From a virus, in IMG/VR virus record IMGVR_UViG_3300007541_006529, positions 1-23,744 of that record: a DNA stretch of 23,744 nt, one strand, 5' to 3'. A model generated the notes under the pieces. It ran no database searches, was not told where the DNA came from, and saw only the letters and a list, made by a program, of their open reading frames with translations. Below, one piece after another: positions 6,967-14,238 of the stretch. Position 1 is the first letter of the stretch; each line of letters opens with the position of its first letter. A program made the translations under genes and the position numbers.

Positions 6967-7982
6967 AAACCTTCTTGATTCTCTATCAGACTTTTTGCTT
7001 GGTCATAAGACATGGCAATTTCCTTTCGTCTTGTTTTGTAGTCTTTAACAATTTCTAATTCCTGGCATAGAGTTATAAAAGACTTTAGATCTTTCTGTGA
7101 ACAATAAATACCTTGAGTCTGTACCAAGGACTGGAATTTGTTATATGACAGAGTAGGGTCGCCTACTGTCTTCTTACCGTTCTGATAATACAATTTAAGG
7201 AGTTTTAAATTAAGCTCCAACTGTTTGTATTTAGGAGTTTGCAAAAGTTTTTTAGTCTCGTCATAACTACCTATAGTGTAGAATGCATCGAAAGCTACTC
7301 CAATGAGAATAAGAAGTTCTAGAAAAATGGTTATATAGAAGAATGCCGTACTATTTTCCTGGCTGGTTGCAAGTTTAGTATCGACTTTTTCTTGAGATTT
7401 AGTTTCAATCTCTTTTAGCTTAGTATCTTTGGTTTGCTGTAAAGAAGCTACGATAGAATCTCGGTACTGTCTATCGGCTCTAGTTCTTGCCGGCTGAGTT
7501 CTATAGTAATTAATTTCATTATCGTAGTACCTAGCAATCGAGTCTGCTCTTTGAGAAGTAGTATTCTCAACAACAGTCTGAATTGTTTCTGTATTATCTA
7601 CAAGTCGATGGGCTCCTTTTACGGAAAGGTAAAAGCTTCCTACTATAAGACCTAAACATATAAGAGTTCCGACTGCAATAGGAGCTGTAAATTTTTTGAT
7701 TTGCAAAATGCTAATAGAAAGCTGTTCTAGAGCAAATCTCTTTGTAAGTTCATATCCAGTCAAGAACAAAGCTACGAAAATGGTAAAGAAAGTATCTTGG
7801 TATGGAAAGAGAGGTGGAATACTTTCAGTTATAGATTTTACAAAAAAGTATCCAAAGTAGATTAGAAAGATATTGCCTAGAAAAGAAAAGTAATATAGAA
7901 TCCTATCTAGAGTAAAATAGTTTTGCTCGAGCTTATGCACCTCGAGCTTTAACTTTAACTTATTATATTTGTCTAGTTTCAT
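6963..7982 (-). CDS. Unknown four-helix membrane protein, 339 residues
   Basis: The family is not recognised. Starting at ATG 7982, two bases after the iscA stop, there are hydrophobic segments at about residues 31-49, 62-79, 101-120 and 212-236. Between the third and fourth lies a roughly 90-residue polar, Thr/Gln/Lys-rich region likely to be coiled coil. A C-terminal soluble domain of about 100 residues (KYKQLELNLKLLKLYYQ onward) is predicted helical. The frame is open a further nine codons upstream (to 8009), but that would overlap iscA. The topology resembles phage inner-membrane proteins of unknown role; a scaffold for replication or a superinfection or defence function are all possible. 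Confidence 0.8.
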   Translation of the reverse strand: MKLDKYNKLKLKLEVHKLEQNYFTLDRILYYFSFLGNIFLIYFGYFFVKSITESIPPLFPYQDTFFTIFVALFLTGYELTKRFALEQLSISILQIKKFTAPIAVGTLICLGLIVGSFYLSVKGAHRLVDNTETIQTVVENTTSQRADSIARYYDNEINYYRTQPARTRADRQYRDSIVASLQQTKDTKLKEIETKSQEKVDTKLATSQENSTAFFYITIFLELLILIGVAFDAFYTIGSYDETKKLLQTPKYKQLELNLKLLKLYYQNGKKTVGDPTLSYNKFQSLVQTQGIYCSQKDLKSFITLCQELEIVKDYKTRRKEIAMSYDQAKSLIENQEGL

Positions 7983-7984
7983 TT

Positions 7985-8308
7985 TTATGTTGCAAAAGAT
8001 TCCCCGCATCCGCAGGTCCTACTTGCGTTTGGATTTATAAACTGAAATCCTTTGCCATTCAATCCGTCACTAAATTCTAATTCGGTTCCGAACAAATATA
8101 AAAGAGATTTCATATCAACTAATATCTTTACATCTTTATCTTCGAAAAGCTCATCCCCGGCTCTCTTTTCTGTATCGAAATCTAACTGATACGTTAATCC
8201 AGAACATCCTCCTCCTTTTACTCCAACACGTAAATAGGGTTTTTCAAACCCGCTCTCGGCTATTAACTCCTGAATCTTTTTACTAGCTGTTTCAGTTACA
8301 GTAATCAT
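7985..8308 (-). CDS. iscA: A-type iron-sulfur carrier protein IscA/ErpA
   Basis: A 107-residue HesB/IscA-family protein with all three cluster-binding cysteines: Cys35 in GGGCSGLTY, and Cys99 and Cys101 in the C-terminal TCGCGESF. The length and the conserved FINPNASRTCGCG tail are normal for the family, so the protein should be functional. It would receive or assemble 4Fe-4S clusters and pass them to client enzymes. The radical-SAM enzyme QueE in this window is an obvious client, though that is inference. Its ATG overlaps the stop codon of bS21 (ATGA), and bS21 in turn overlaps iscU, so the three are probably translated together. Confidence 0.95.
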   Translation of the reverse strand: MITVTETASKKIQELIAESGFEKPYLRVGVKGGGCSGLTYQLDFDTEKRAGDELFEDKDVKILVDMKSLLYLFGTELEFSDGLNGKGFQFINPNASRTCGCGESFAT

Positions 8309-8484
8309 TTTACTCTCTTAGATTCTACATATTTTGCTTTAAGTATAACTCCTCTACGTTTTACAGAGGGCTTTGTATATGTCTGTCTTTCACGTAACTC
8401 TTGTACAACTTTAATTTTACTGTGTTTACTTTTGTATTGTTTTAGAGCTTGCTCTATTGAGTTTCCTACGTTAATGATTATCAT
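8305..8484 (-). CDS. rpsU: Phage-encoded ribosomal protein bS21
   Basis: A 59-residue frame (ATG 8484, TGA 8305-8307) whose product matches bacterial S21. It has SIEQALKQYKSKHSK at the N-terminus, the central ELRERQTYTKPSVKRR and a C-terminal KAKYVESK. This is the hallmark order SIxxALxxYK / ELRxRxxYxKPSVxRR / KAxY of the family. It is strongly basic. S21 sits on the 30S platform near the anti-Shine-Dalgarno and helps initiation. Phage-encoded S21 is known from some cultured and uncultured phages and is thought to exchange into host ribosomes. The gene overlaps the end of iscU by 14 bases and iscA by 4. It falls below the usual 60-codon cutoff and could be missed by an automatic caller. Confidence 0.93.
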   Translation of the reverse strand: MIIINVGNSIEQALKQYKSKHSKIKVVQELRERQTYTKPSVKRRGVILKAKYVESKRVK

Positions 8485-8881
8485 ATGCTAATTCTTCTAA
8501 TCCTTTTTTCTTACGGTAATCGTTTATAGCTGCTTTGATTGCATCTTCGGCAAGTACTGAGCAGTGGATTTTAACTGGGGGTAAATTTAATTCTTCTACT
8601 ATTTCCATGTTATCAATCGTTACTGCTTCATCAATCGATTTTCCTTTTAGCCATTCGGTTGCTACCGAGGATGATGCAATTGCTGATCCACAGCCAAAAG
8701 TTTTAAACTTAGCATCTTGAATAATGCCTGTTTCTTCGTCTACTTCTACCTGTAGACGCATTACGTCACCACATTCCGGTGCTCCTACCAATCCTGTTCC
8801 TACGTTAGACTTAGATTTATCTAGAGTCCCTACATTACGTGGATTGGTGTAGTGGTCTATTACTAAATCTGAATATGCCAT
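8471..8881 (-). CDS. iscU: Iron-sulfur cluster scaffold IscU
   Basis: A complete 136-residue IscU-type scaffold. It has Cys37 and Asp39 in GAPECGDVM, Cys64 in TFGCGSAIASSS, the chaperone-binding LPPVK at residues 100-104, and His106-Cys107 directly after it. These are the three cluster ligands plus the residues that bind HscA-type chaperones in cellular systems. No IscS-type desulfurase is seen in the window, so sulfur would have to come from the host enzyme. The protein would build Fe-S clusters for IscA and for phage clients such as QueE. Together with IscA it is a notable accessory pair for a phage. Confidence 0.95.
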   Translation of the reverse strand: MAYSDLVIDHYTNPRNVGTLDKSKSNVGTGLVGAPECGDVMRLQVEVDEETGIIQDAKFKTFGCGSAIASSSVATEWLKGKSIDEAVTIDNMEIVEELNLPPVKIHCSVLAEDAIKAAINDYRKKKGLEELAYDNH

Positions 8882-8885
8882 AGTT

Positions 8886-9047
8886 TTACAATTCTTCGAT
8901 TACTCCTAAAATTTCTGCTAGAATTAAAGCTATACCTGCTGTTATAAAATTTTGTCCTATAATAGCAAATCCGGCAAATATTCTAATACATGATTTTGCA
9001 AAACTAACCCAAAAATGCCATCGACTTTTTGATTCTTTTGGTTGCAT
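8886..9047 (-). CDS. Small membrane protein, 53 residues
   Basis: ATG 9047 to TAA 8886. The product begins with a polar, Trp-containing segment (KESKSRWHFWVSFAKS) followed by a largely hydrophobic C-terminal half (residues 21-49, FAGFAIIGQ..ITAGIALILAEILGVI) that could form one long or two short membrane helices. It ends in acidic EEL. It fills the gap between the Dcd/dUTPase-like gene (3 bases) and iscU (4 bases) exactly, which supports it being a gene. The pattern resembles short conserved phage membrane proteins I have seen, but no function is known to me. Confidence 0.75.
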   Translation of the reverse strand: MQPKESKSRWHFWVSFAKSCIRIFAGFAIIGQNFITAGIALILAEILGVIEEL

Positions 9048-9050
9048 AAC

Positions 9051-9590
9051 TTATATATTTGTTTTTCGTTGATTATCATTCTGCCACTGTCCGTTGTACT
9101 CTTCTGCTGGTTCACACTCGTGGAAATATATCTGTGCCACGCGTGCATCCTTCTCAATAAATATCGTTTCGGTTACTAGCATGATGGTTCCCATGTTATC
9201 TGTTTGAAAACCAGGGTCAAACACAGGTGAATTGATTAAGGCTCCGTTACGCCAAAGCGAAGATCTTTGTTTAATGAACGCTACACGGTTATTTGGAATC
9301 TTACATCCTTCCCAAAAAGTAACATCGTATGTACCTGGATATAAAAGCCATCCTTCGATTCCGTCTAATTGAACAGTATCGACAGGAGTATAGGTGGTTA
9401 GTTCAGTTTTACCTTTTAGTACTTTACCGATTTTATGATCACTGTAAATACCGTTAGGTATCCCTTCAACGCTAATACCCACTCGGTTTACTGCTTTTAG
9501 AGTTACATCAAAACCAACCTGTGCTGGTTTACCTTTCGCTTCTCCCAACTTGAGTAATCCTTCCTCTAAAATTTGATTTGCATTTAACAT
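9051..9590 (-). CDS. dCTP deaminase / dUTPase-family protein
   Basis: A 179-residue protein with the dCTP deaminase/dUTPase fold signatures. IKQRSSLWRNGALI corresponds to the RSSLxRxG nucleotide-binding motif, VFDPGFQTDNMG to DPGFxG, and ARVAQIYFHECEPAEEYNGQWQ to the C-terminal ARxxQ and Y.G.. region. The family removes or converts dCTP or dUTP to protect the dTMP pool and limit uracil in DNA. Whether this member is a deaminase, a dUTPase or bifunctional cannot be settled by eye. It starts one base after the stop of the 51-residue gene. It belongs with the ribonucleotide reductase and the P-loop kinase-like protein in nucleotide metabolism. Confidence 0.85.
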   Translation of the reverse strand: MLNANQILEEGLLKLGEAKGKPAQVGFDVTLKAVNRVGISVEGIPNGIYSDHKIGKVLKGKTELTTYTPVDTVQLDGIEGWLLYPGTYDVTFWEGCKIPNNRVAFIKQRSSLWRNGALINSPVFDPGFQTDNMGTIMLVTETIFIEKDARVAQIYFHECEPAEEYNGQWQNDNQRKTNI

Positions 9591-9591
9591 A

Positions 9592-9747
9592 TTATTTCTT
9601 TTTAAATGGAAATTTCTTGTTTAATTTATCTCTTCTCCTTTCACATCCACAATCTTCTTTGCCAAAAAGATGTGCCATTTTCTCGGCTAGTTTATCTATG
9701 CCAAAAAAGTGGGTTATCTTTGCTATTAAATCTCCTAATCCTTTCAT
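9592..9747 (-). CDS. Small CGC-motif phage protein, 51 residues
   Basis: ATG 9747 overlaps the folE stop by one base (TAATG), and the frame ends at TAA 9592. The product starts MKGLGDLIAKIT and ends with a Cys-rich basic segment, EDCGCERRRDKLNKKFP, followed by Lys residues. A CGC(x)RR(x)xLN(x)xFP tail recurs in short phage proteins, often in tail or structural regions, so this is probably a conserved family member. The function is unknown; a metal-binding role for the two cysteines is possible. The tight fit between folE and the Dcd-like gene supports the call. Confidence 0.8.
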   Translation of the reverse strand: MKGLGDLIAKITHFFGIDKLAEKMAHLFGKEDCGCERRRDKLNKKFPFKKK

Positions 9748-10457
9748 TATTTTCTAGGATATCCTTTAATAAATTCATAAAACTCAGCTCGTGCAGCATC
9801 TTCTTCAAGGAAGCATCCTGATAGTTTAGATGTTTTCATACTAGCGCCCTGATGCTTAACACCTCTACAGCTTACGCAGTTGTGAGTGGCTTCAATCATC
9901 ACTGCTACGCCGATATTACCTTCACAGATCTTATCTACAGCATTATGAATAGCTACGGTTAATTGTTCCTGGATTGCACCTCGTCTGCTGAAATGCTCTA
10001 CAATACGGTTTAGCTTACTTAAACCTACAACTCTACTCTCTAAAGTAGGTACATAGGCGATATGACATAAGCCGTTGATAGTCTGGTGGTGGTGACTACA
10101 CATGCTTGTAACTGGAATACCTCCTTCAAATACTACACCGTCGTACCCGTCGGCTGGGAATGAGGTAATAGAATCTAACTGCTCGTATCTTCCTTTCCAG
10201 AGATCGTTTACGTACGCCTTAGCTACACGCATTGGTGTATTTGAACTGTTAGGATCATTTTCCCAATCTACACCAAGGGCACTTAAAAACTTACCGTAGT
10301 GTACAGCTGCCGCTTCAATAATTCGCTTCTTTTCACCGTCAGTCAACGAATGCCTACCTTCTTTGATAGCTTCTTGTAGGTAGGTACTAATACCGTTTGC
10401 ATGACCGGCTTGTGCTAATTCTAGCTTTTCAATTTCTATGTGTTTGTCTCTACTCAT
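9747..10457 (-). CDS. folE: GTP cyclohydrolase I (FolE)
   Basis: A 236-residue FolE of the zinc-dependent type IA. Zinc ligands are Cys120 and His123 in TSMCSHHHQT, and Cys194 in HNCVSCRGVKH. GLSKLNRIVEHFSRR and QEQLT, the substrate-site segments, are also intact. It opens the GTP ring to 7,8-dihydroneopterin triphosphate, the first step of both folate and 7-deazaguanine synthesis. Because queD, queE, queC, queF and a transglycosylase lie upstream in the same direction, it most likely feeds preQ0. It is the last gene of the pathway set to be transcribed and is separated from queF by the formyltransferase and a P-loop gene. Confidence 0.96.
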   Translation of the reverse strand: MSRDKHIEIEKLELAQAGHANGISTYLQEAIKEGRHSLTDGEKKRIIEAAAVHYGKFLSALGVDWENDPNSSNTPMRVAKAYVNDLWKGRYEQLDSITSFPADGYDGVVFEGGIPVTSMCSHHHQTINGLCHIAYVPTLESRVVGLSKLNRIVEHFSRRGAIQEQLTVAIHNAVDKICEGNIGVAVMIEATHNCVSCRGVKHQGASMKTSKLSGCFLEEDAARAEFYEFIKGYPRK

Positions 10458-10459
10458 AA

Positions 10460-10969
10460 TTATAGGTAATAAGAAATTTTATTTAAACGTTCTTCTACTG
10501 TTCCTTTTAATATAACAACTTTCTCTTTAGGGATGTACTTTACCATAAACTCTCTTATTACCTCGTCGATTTTAATTTGCAATTCGTGACTTAGACGGTC
10601 AGGATCGGCTACAAAATCAAACTCGACAGGTATATAAAAGAAGTACTCTACTTGATCTTTAGTTTCTTCAAATAAAGTAATAAGATCTTTAATATCGAGC
10701 TCAGGGGCTAATATCTGGGAGTAGATAATGCAATCCACAATACTACGAGTACTAATTACATTTTTATGGCTTAAGTAATTCTGATAGGCCCAGGCCGATA
10801 ATTCGTTAATTGCGTACTGCTTCTCACTATTTGAAAGTTCAAGCATTTTACTAATCTTGATAACAGGTCGTGAAAAGCCGTCAGTAACATAATACTCAGG
10901 AAACTTAGTAGATACCTCTTTCAATAAGGTAGTTTTACCAGTTCCATGAGATCCAAGTAATATTTTCAT
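10460..10969 (-). CDS. P-loop kinase/ATPase-like protein (AAA_28-like)
   Basis: A 169-residue single-domain P-loop protein. Walker A is GSHGTGKTT at residues 7-15. A lid-like or base-recognition region (ISTRSIVDCIIYSQIL) and a probable Walker B-like hydrophobic strand (VEYFFYIPVEF) follow. The size and layout resemble the NadR-kinase/AAA_28 group and small nucleotide kinases found in phages. A deoxynucleotide kinase role would suit the neighbouring nucleotide genes, but the substrate is not readable. It lies 2 bases upstream of folE and so is probably cotranslated with it. Confidence 0.75.
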   Translation of the reverse strand: MKILLGSHGTGKTTLLKEVSTKFPEYYVTDGFSRPVIKISKMLELSNSEKQYAINELSAWAYQNYLSHKNVISTRSIVDCIIYSQILAPELDIKDLITLFEETKDQVEYFFYIPVEFDFVADPDRLSHELQIKIDEVIREFMVKYIPKEKVVILKGTVEERLNKISYYL

Positions 10970-10997
10970 GTAAGTATTTTGTTAAATATAACAGTTC

Positions 10998-11555
10998 TTA
11001 CTCAAACTTCCAATTGTCTTCAAAGAAGTTTTTCCAGGCCCGAAGGGAAGTATTACGGAGAATTAAAAACATATCATCTAGAGTTTGAGCCGTATTCGGA
11101 ACAGCGCTAAATCTTACTACCTCTCCTTCGTCTACACCTTCAGTTACTCTATGAACTACAGATCCAACAGTATCGTATTTTCCTTCCCAGGCTCTGACCT
11201 GCGGATCTTTTCCTTTTAATTCTGGAAAATAAGTAATTAGTCCGGGATGTCCGTTGTAAATTTCTCCTTTGAAATACTGAAAAAAATCAGCAGGTAAAAT
11301 CCGGAGAAAACCGTGTAAAGTTATCAATTTTTTCTCTAGCAATTCTGGAATGAGGTAATTTTCAAGAGTAGGTCTAAAAAGTATCGTCCTTATTGTCACC
11401 CCATTTTTCCCAAAGAATTCTAGGTTATCTTTCGGTATTCTATATAAATGGTTAGTTACAAGGAGACTAGGGAGAAACCCAATCTCTTTAGCTATAGCAA
11501 TAACTTCTGATCCGGTCTGACTTACTAATACTCCCCAGTTTTCTTGTATTTTCAT
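10998..11555 (-). CDS. PurN-like formyltransferase, candidate DpdN
   Basis: A 185-residue protein with the formyltransferase fold. The N-terminus has a phosphate-loop-like VLVSQTGSEVIAI, matching the SGxGSN segment of PurN. Residues 80-106 (LHGFLRILPADFF through YNGHPGL) match the LAGFMRIL...NIHPSLL core, with catalytic Asn101 and His103, and Asp142 in EGVDEGEVV corresponds to the third PurN catalytic residue. It would transfer formyl from 10-formyl-tetrahydrofolate. Purine synthesis is possible, but it starts one base after queF. As I recall, a dPreQ1 formyltransferase (DpdN) has been proposed for phages with 7-(formylamino)methyl-7-deazaguanine in their DNA. That role fits the context better than PurN. 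Confidence 0.8.
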   Translation of the reverse strand: MKIQENWGVLVSQTGSEVIAIAKEIGFLPSLLVTNHLYRIPKDNLEFFGKNGVTIRTILFRPTLENYLIPELLEKKLITLHGFLRILPADFFQYFKGEIYNGHPGLITYFPELKGKDPQVRAWEGKYDTVGSVVHRVTEGVDEGEVVRFSAVPNTAQTLDDMFLILRNTSLRAWKNFFEDNWKFE

Positions 11556-11556
11556 A

Positions 11557-12477
11557 TTACTGTCCTAACGCTTTTTTAGTATAATAGATAGGATTGATTA
11601 AAGCTTGAGGAATTAAATCAAGTTTGCTTGCACGTACTGGACAAATATCCAAGGATCCGCGACGGGCATACAGTAACATTACGCAGCAATCCTCTACAAG
11701 CGGATTGGACATAATTTCGGTATAAAGCTTTTCAGCACAAAACTCGTGGAACTCGTTTACCTCACGTAAGGAAATAACTTGCTTCAACAACTCTTTAGGA
11801 TCAACACTACCTTTCTTTGTAGTAATGGTAAAGTAAGCTGCTCCTGTATCTTTCTGCTTAGTATGTCTACAACGAGATCTTAGTATGTTAGTAAAGTATG
11901 CAGCATATTCACCTGTTTCTTCATCTTCTACAACAATGTTATACTTTCCCTGGGCGGCATAATCTGTAATCTCCATTTTCGCTAGTTCTTCATCCCCAAT
12001 TGCACCAAATAGATCTAAATAACCTTCTGCTGGATTGGCTTCTCTTTCGTACTGATCTCCTTCACGAAAGAATCCTACTGTAGCAGGTGCATCAATACAT
12101 TTACTAATATCTTCTGTTACTTGTTTTTCGTAATTCTCAATCGCTTCTTCGATAGTATCGCCCATCTTACACATATCAAAGGTATTCAAGTAGAGTTTAA
12201 AAGATTTAGACTCTACCATAAACTCTGAATTTGCAGGGCATACAATTTTTAACGTACCTGCAATAGGTAATCCGTTATTGAGAAGGAAAGTTGCTTCGTG
12301 ACAATGCCAAGTATCGAATCCTACAAACTCATCTCCTTTAATTCCCCAATCTTGACGTGCAAGAACACGTGGCATAGGGTTTAACTGTGAAGGATCAAAC
12401 TTGTCTGTGTAGACTGCGTAGGAGTTAGCTGAACCGAGCGATCTTGCTGCGGCATCTGACATATTATTTATTGACAT
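11557..12477 (-). CDS. queF: preQ0 reductase QueF (long form)
   Basis: NADPH-dependent 7-cyano-7-deazaguanine reductase, 306 residues from ATG 12477. It has the QueF signature ESKSFKLYLNTF (about 89-100), the nucleophile Cys203 in LRSRCRHTKQKD with Asp210, and NEFHE (241-245) for substrate binding. The two-lobed length corresponds to the E. coli-type long form. It converts preQ0 nitrile to the aminomethyl group of preQ1. ATG 12477 overlaps the transglycosylase end by 14 bases; an internal ATG at 12462, two bases after that stop, is equally credible, whereas the longer frame to 12516 is unlikely. QueF in a phage cluster implies a preQ1-type final base rather than preQ0. Confidence 0.93.
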   Translation of the reverse strand: MSINNMSDAAARSLGSANSYAVYTDKFDPSQLNPMPRVLARQDWGIKGDEFVGFDTWHCHEATFLLNNGLPIAGTLKIVCPANSEFMVESKSFKLYLNTFDMCKMGDTIEEAIENYEKQVTEDISKCIDAPATVGFFREGDQYEREANPAEGYLDLFGAIGDEELAKMEITDYAAQGKYNIVVEDEETGEYAAYFTNILRSRCRHTKQKDTGAAYFTITTKKGSVDPKELLKQVISLREVNEFHEFCAEKLYTEIMSNPLVEDCCVMLLYARRGSLDICPVRASKLDLIPQALINPIYYTKKALGQ

Positions 12478-13249
12478 AAGTACGAAAGGTTTTAACATTT
12501 TCAAAAATAAGATCAATTTGTTCTTTTGTAAGCTTGATATCCAGGTTATCGGCTAGTTTATCTTTTGGTTTAAGGGCTGTCAAACCGTTTGGACCTAATT
12601 TATTACCTGTCCATCCGTTTACAATCGGTGAACTAGTATCAAGTGAATACAAATAGCGATGTAAATGTGTTTGGTTGTATTTGTAAAGTAAGAACTCTAC
12701 AGGATTTTGACAGCCTAGAAGGTGAAATTTATAAGCACCGCTCATTCTATAGGTGTATCTGTTAGAATACCACCAGTTCAAGAAACGAAAACGTACAGTT
12801 ACGTAGTCTGAATCAGGTACTAGATCAAAAGGTAGTGCTATAATATCGACATCCTTGTCGGCATAAAAATCAATACAGTCTGCAATCTGGTCAAAAGTAT
12901 CTCCTTGACAGACCCCAATGTATTTTACTTTATCAGATCTGTATCTACCTAGATATTCTACAGCATTCTCCATAGTCTGCTTGTAGTCGTTTACTTTATC
13001 GGGTAGAACAAGGTGTGTTGGTTGAAACTCTTCACCTAATTCATAAAGCTCTTCACCTGGAATAGATTGACCGAGTTCAAAAGCTGAATTATCTAAAATA
13101 GAATAGGGAGCTTCTTTGAGCTTTTCCTTGTAAAACTCTGTATAGCCTCTATCGTTATTTAGCAAATGTCCTAATACGTAAGGATAGTCGCTAATTAAGT
13201 CATGGTAAGGAAATAACTGTTTAGGAATCTCGTGACTAATTAATGGCAT
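12464..13249 (-). CDS. dpdA: DpdA-like guanine transglycosylase for DNA
   Basis: A 261-residue protein resembling the TGT/DpdA superfamily. ILDNSAFE with Asp53 corresponds to the general acid-base segment DSGGFQ of tRNA-guanine transglycosylase. YIGVCQG (110-116) matches the base-binding VVQG loop, HLLGC (176-180) the LGG loop, and YSLDTSSPIVNG with Asp204 the nucleophile segment. The zinc-binding cysteine cluster of TGT (CxCxxC..H) is absent and the protein is much shorter than TGT (about 370), as in phage DpdA proteins. It would swap guanine in phage DNA for a 7-deazaguanine base made by the surrounding enzymes. It lies between queC (3-base gap) and queF (overlapping). Which DpdA subfamily it belongs to cannot be decided by eye. 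Confidence 0.85.
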   Translation of the reverse strand: MPLISHEIPKQLFPYHDLISDYPYVLGHLLNNDRGYTEFYKEKLKEAPYSILDNSAFELGQSIPGEELYELGEEFQPTHLVLPDKVNDYKQTMENAVEYLGRYRSDKVKYIGVCQGDTFDQIADCIDFYADKDVDIIALPFDLVPDSDYVTVRFRFLNWWYSNRYTYRMSGAYKFHLLGCQNPVEFLLYKYNQTHLHRYLYSLDTSSPIVNGWTGNKLGPNGLTALKPKDKLADNLDIKLTKEQIDLIFENVKTFRTYVNK

Positions 13250-13252
13250 AAA

Positions 13253-14179
13253 TTATTTTTTATGGTCTAATAATACTTTTTCTACATGCGCTTTAGCTAC
13301 TTCCCAACTCACAGGACCAGTTTCATCAGCATATGCTACAGGATCAGGACGTCCAAGCTTGATAAATGCTTCAATACGTTCTACTGATGCTGCTGATTTA
13401 TAATCCGAGTACCATGTATTTGTGTATTCTACTACATGATCGGCACTATATTTAGCTTTCTGCTCTTCAGTTAAACTTAGTATACGCTCTGTAGTGATCT
13501 TAATCGGTTTGTAACTTGTATTAGTCCGTCTATATACTTCGTCAAAGTCTAATCCCAATACTTTACAGCATTCTTCCCCATCTTGTAAAATTTCAAACTT
13601 ATTTACATCGAGATACGGCGTATAAACTGATACTAAATCTGAATCCCAGTTACCTTGTTTGAATGCTTCAAAGTCAATATCGCGAAACTCTTGTCTACAG
13701 TCGGGATAGATTGCATGATCGCCGGCATGAATACCCATTGCAATAGCACATCCCTGTCTTACATCACAATCATCACCTGTAGGTTTAGTAGCAATCGATA
13801 AAGCTACTGCCTGAATAATTGAACTGAAGATTTTATTACGGTTAGGTACAACAGTTTCTTTCATATTGTCTTGTTCGTAATGTCCTTCAGGAACATCTTG
13901 ACCGCCTTCAACTAATGCTGAGTTAAGTAGTTGCTGCAATCCATCTAACTTGATAATTTGATGTCTAACTGGGAAGAAAGATGGATGAGTTTGAGCTACT
14001 TCCCTAGTAAATTCATTTACATACTTAACTAAATCAGTAGCACGTTCTAATTCTACACGATGTTTTTGGCCGTAGTCGAAACTAAGAGCTGTTACTTCAT
14101 AACCATTTGCAAGAAGATGGAGTAGTAAACTGCTACTATCCATACCTCCTGATAAGCTTAATACCGCTTGTTTTTTCAT
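13253..14179 (-). CDS. queC: 7-cyano-7-deazaguanine synthase QueC
   Basis: A 308-residue PP-loop enzyme with SGGMDSS at residues 10-16 for ATP, FDYGQKHRVEL, VPNRNKIFSS and DHAIYPDCRQEF, all diagnostic of QueC. It turns 7-carboxy-7-deazaguanine into preQ0 with ammonia and ATP in two steps. The C-terminal zinc site is gone. Where the family has T-x-S-Cys-Y and a CxxCxxCxxR array, this protein has Ser222, Asp259, Ser262 and Ser265 ahead of Arg268, with otherwise good alignment (SVERIEAFIKLGR). The protein is also about 70 residues longer than the usual 230. The start at ATG 14179 has an A/T-rich leader with no Shine-Dalgarno. Confidence 0.94.
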   Translation of the reverse strand: MKKQAVLSLSGGMDSSSLLLHLLANGYEVTALSFDYGQKHRVELERATDLVKYVNEFTREVAQTHPSFFPVRHQIIKLDGLQQLLNSALVEGGQDVPEGHYEQDNMKETVVPNRNKIFSSIIQAVALSIATKPTGDDCDVRQGCAIAMGIHAGDHAIYPDCRQEFRDIDFEAFKQGNWDSDLVSVYTPYLDVNKFEILQDGEECCKVLGLDFDEVYRRTNTSYKPIKITTERILSLTEEQKAKYSADHVVEYTNTWYSDYKSAASVERIEAFIKLGRPDPVAYADETGPVSWEVAKAHVEKVLLDHKK

Positions 14180-14218
14180 TAGTAAAAAATTAAAATAAGG
14201 AGCGTATTATTTTATATC

Positions 14219-14238
14219 CCGATTAACTCCTTAACCGG
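14219..14238. other. Hairpin in the queC leader region
   Basis: Bases 14219-14226 and 14231-14238 form an 8-bp stem with one G-T type pair in minus-strand RNA and a 4-base loop. On the plus strand it is followed by seven T (14239-14245), an ideal terminator shape but in the antisense direction. On the minus strand it spans the stop codon of the small membrane protein, and its GGAG loop could pair with CTCC further along the queC leader, forming a pseudoknot. It does not match the preQ1-I riboswitch layout. Confidence 0.4.

Noticed and set aside
8957-9157. Minus-strand 66-residue frame across the Dcd-like gene end
   Set aside because: It overlaps both the Dcd-like protein and the small membrane protein, which fit their neighbours and show family or membrane character.
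12478-12516. Longer QueF start at 12516
   Set aside because: It would overlap the transglycosylase by 53 bases, and the added residues have no counterpart in QueF.
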